Part shown: positions 5,505 through 5,991 of the stretch, piece after piece | Numbering within the stretch: the stretch's first letter is position 1 | Layout: every line of letters begins with the position of its first letter | The notes under the pieces: generated by a model | Seen by the model: only the letters and a program-made list of their open reading frames with translations | Told to the model about the DNA's origin: nothing | The model's database searches: none | Assembly (NCBI GenBank): GCA_017398245.1 | Contig: JAFQGN010000026.1 | Coordinates: 1 to 5,991 of the forward strand | DNA length: 5,991 nt | From: Clostridia bacterium | GTDB lineage: Bacteria; Bacillota_A; Clostridia; Christensenellales; Aristaeellaceae | Direction of reading: 5' to 3' | Made by a program: the position numbers and the translations under genes

Positions 5505-5991
5505 CTATTGCTCGCTTTCCGCCTGAATAAATTGTATGCTGTCGATGATCGCGTCCATCTTCTCCTCGTCGTCCGCGTCCAGATCGGACTGGAACGTGAA
5601 ATAATACGTCTTTGCGCCGTGCATCGTCAGATACTGCATACCCTGCTTGCCATCTGCATTTGTATATCTGTATTTGAGAAAGCGCGTCTGCTCGTGCGGA
5701 TAGATCTCGTATTCGCTCACATCCATGCCTTTATAGCCCCATTGCGTGATAAACGCCTCCATGATCGCCTTGAGCGCCACGTCGCTCGCTTCGGAAAACT
5801 CCTTATAAACACCCTCCATCACTTCAATGCTCATCTGATCGTCAAAGCCATCCAGCTGCGTAAACAGGCAGATGCGTGACGATCCGAATTGCCCGATCAG
5901 CTCTTCCTTCTTCACGCCCAGAAATTTGAAGATCAGCGCGTTCTCCGGCGTGTCCTCCATAACGACCCAGCATTCGGACGGCAGGCTGATC
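5505..5991 (-). CDS. Uncharacterised protein, C-terminal part (5' end outside window)
   Basis: I do not recognise a named function. The frame is open from the right edge to TAG at 5505-5507, giving 162 full codons less the stop. A Met at 5960 could be taken as the start, but no ribosome site precedes it. The upstream in-frame residues (ISLPSECWVV, just before MEDTPEN) read as the first strand of the same domain, so the real start is beyond the window. The sequence alternates beta strands and acidic helices. It ends with a TYYFTFQSDLDADD strand-turn and a short helix ending in DSIQF. That ending is common in small PsbP/Mog1-like domains of Firmicutes, often lipid-anchored or secreted. This is a fold guess from pattern only. 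It converges on the PHP gene and shares its terminator. Confidence 0.75.
   Translation of the reverse strand, partial: ISLPSECWVVMEDTPENALIFKFLGVKKEELIGQFGSSRICLFTQLDGFDDQMSIEVMEGVYKEFSEASDVALKAIMEAFITQWGYKGMDVSEYEIYPHEQTRFLKYRYTNADGKQGMQYLTMHGAKTYYFTFQSDLDADDEEKMDAIIDSIQFIQAESEQ

Overview
The window (5,991 bp, GC-rich) looks like chromosome from an anaerobic Gram-positive bacterium, most likely a GC-rich member of the Clostridia. This is an inference. It rests on strong AGGAGG-type ribosome binding sites, compact U-tract terminators behind nearly every gene, a lipoprotein with a Cys lipobox, and an AprA/FrdA-like flavoprotein paired with a 2x[4Fe-4S] ferredoxin. No rRNA, tRNA, mobile element or CRISPR array was seen.

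Left part (1-2250, minus strand): a two-gene redox operon. A 648-residue FAD oxidoreductase of the fumarate reductase / adenylylsulfate reductase alpha class is followed, with a 14-nt overlap, by a small ferredoxin that runs off the left edge. A sigma-A-like promoter precedes the flavoprotein. The pair probably forms a soluble reductase in which the ferredoxin passes electrons to or from the flavin; the substrate cannot be told from the sequence.

Centre (2250-3925, plus strand): a divergent promoter region holding two short perfect palindromes leads into a 189-residue FUSC/aromatic-acid-exporter-like membrane protein, closed by a strong terminator. Next is a 257-residue lipoprotein whose mature part is three tandem copies of a ~68-residue unit, each ending in a (Y/F)-(D/N)-G-x-M-T-x-S-(L/I)-P signature. 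It also has its own terminator.

Right part (3925-5991): a 470-residue PHP-type metallo-phosphoesterase-like protein on the plus strand. Its leader contains a -10 box immediately followed by a paired CAGATCTG hairpin. Then comes a bidirectional terminator shared with a convergent minus-strand gene of unknown function, whose 5' end lies beyond the right edge.

Apart from the flavoprotein/ferredoxin pair, the genes appear to be independently transcribed units. Nothing in the window proves a new multi-gene system. The most interesting leads are the AprAB-like pair with a divergent putative active site, the triplicated lipoprotein, and the regulatory palindromes.
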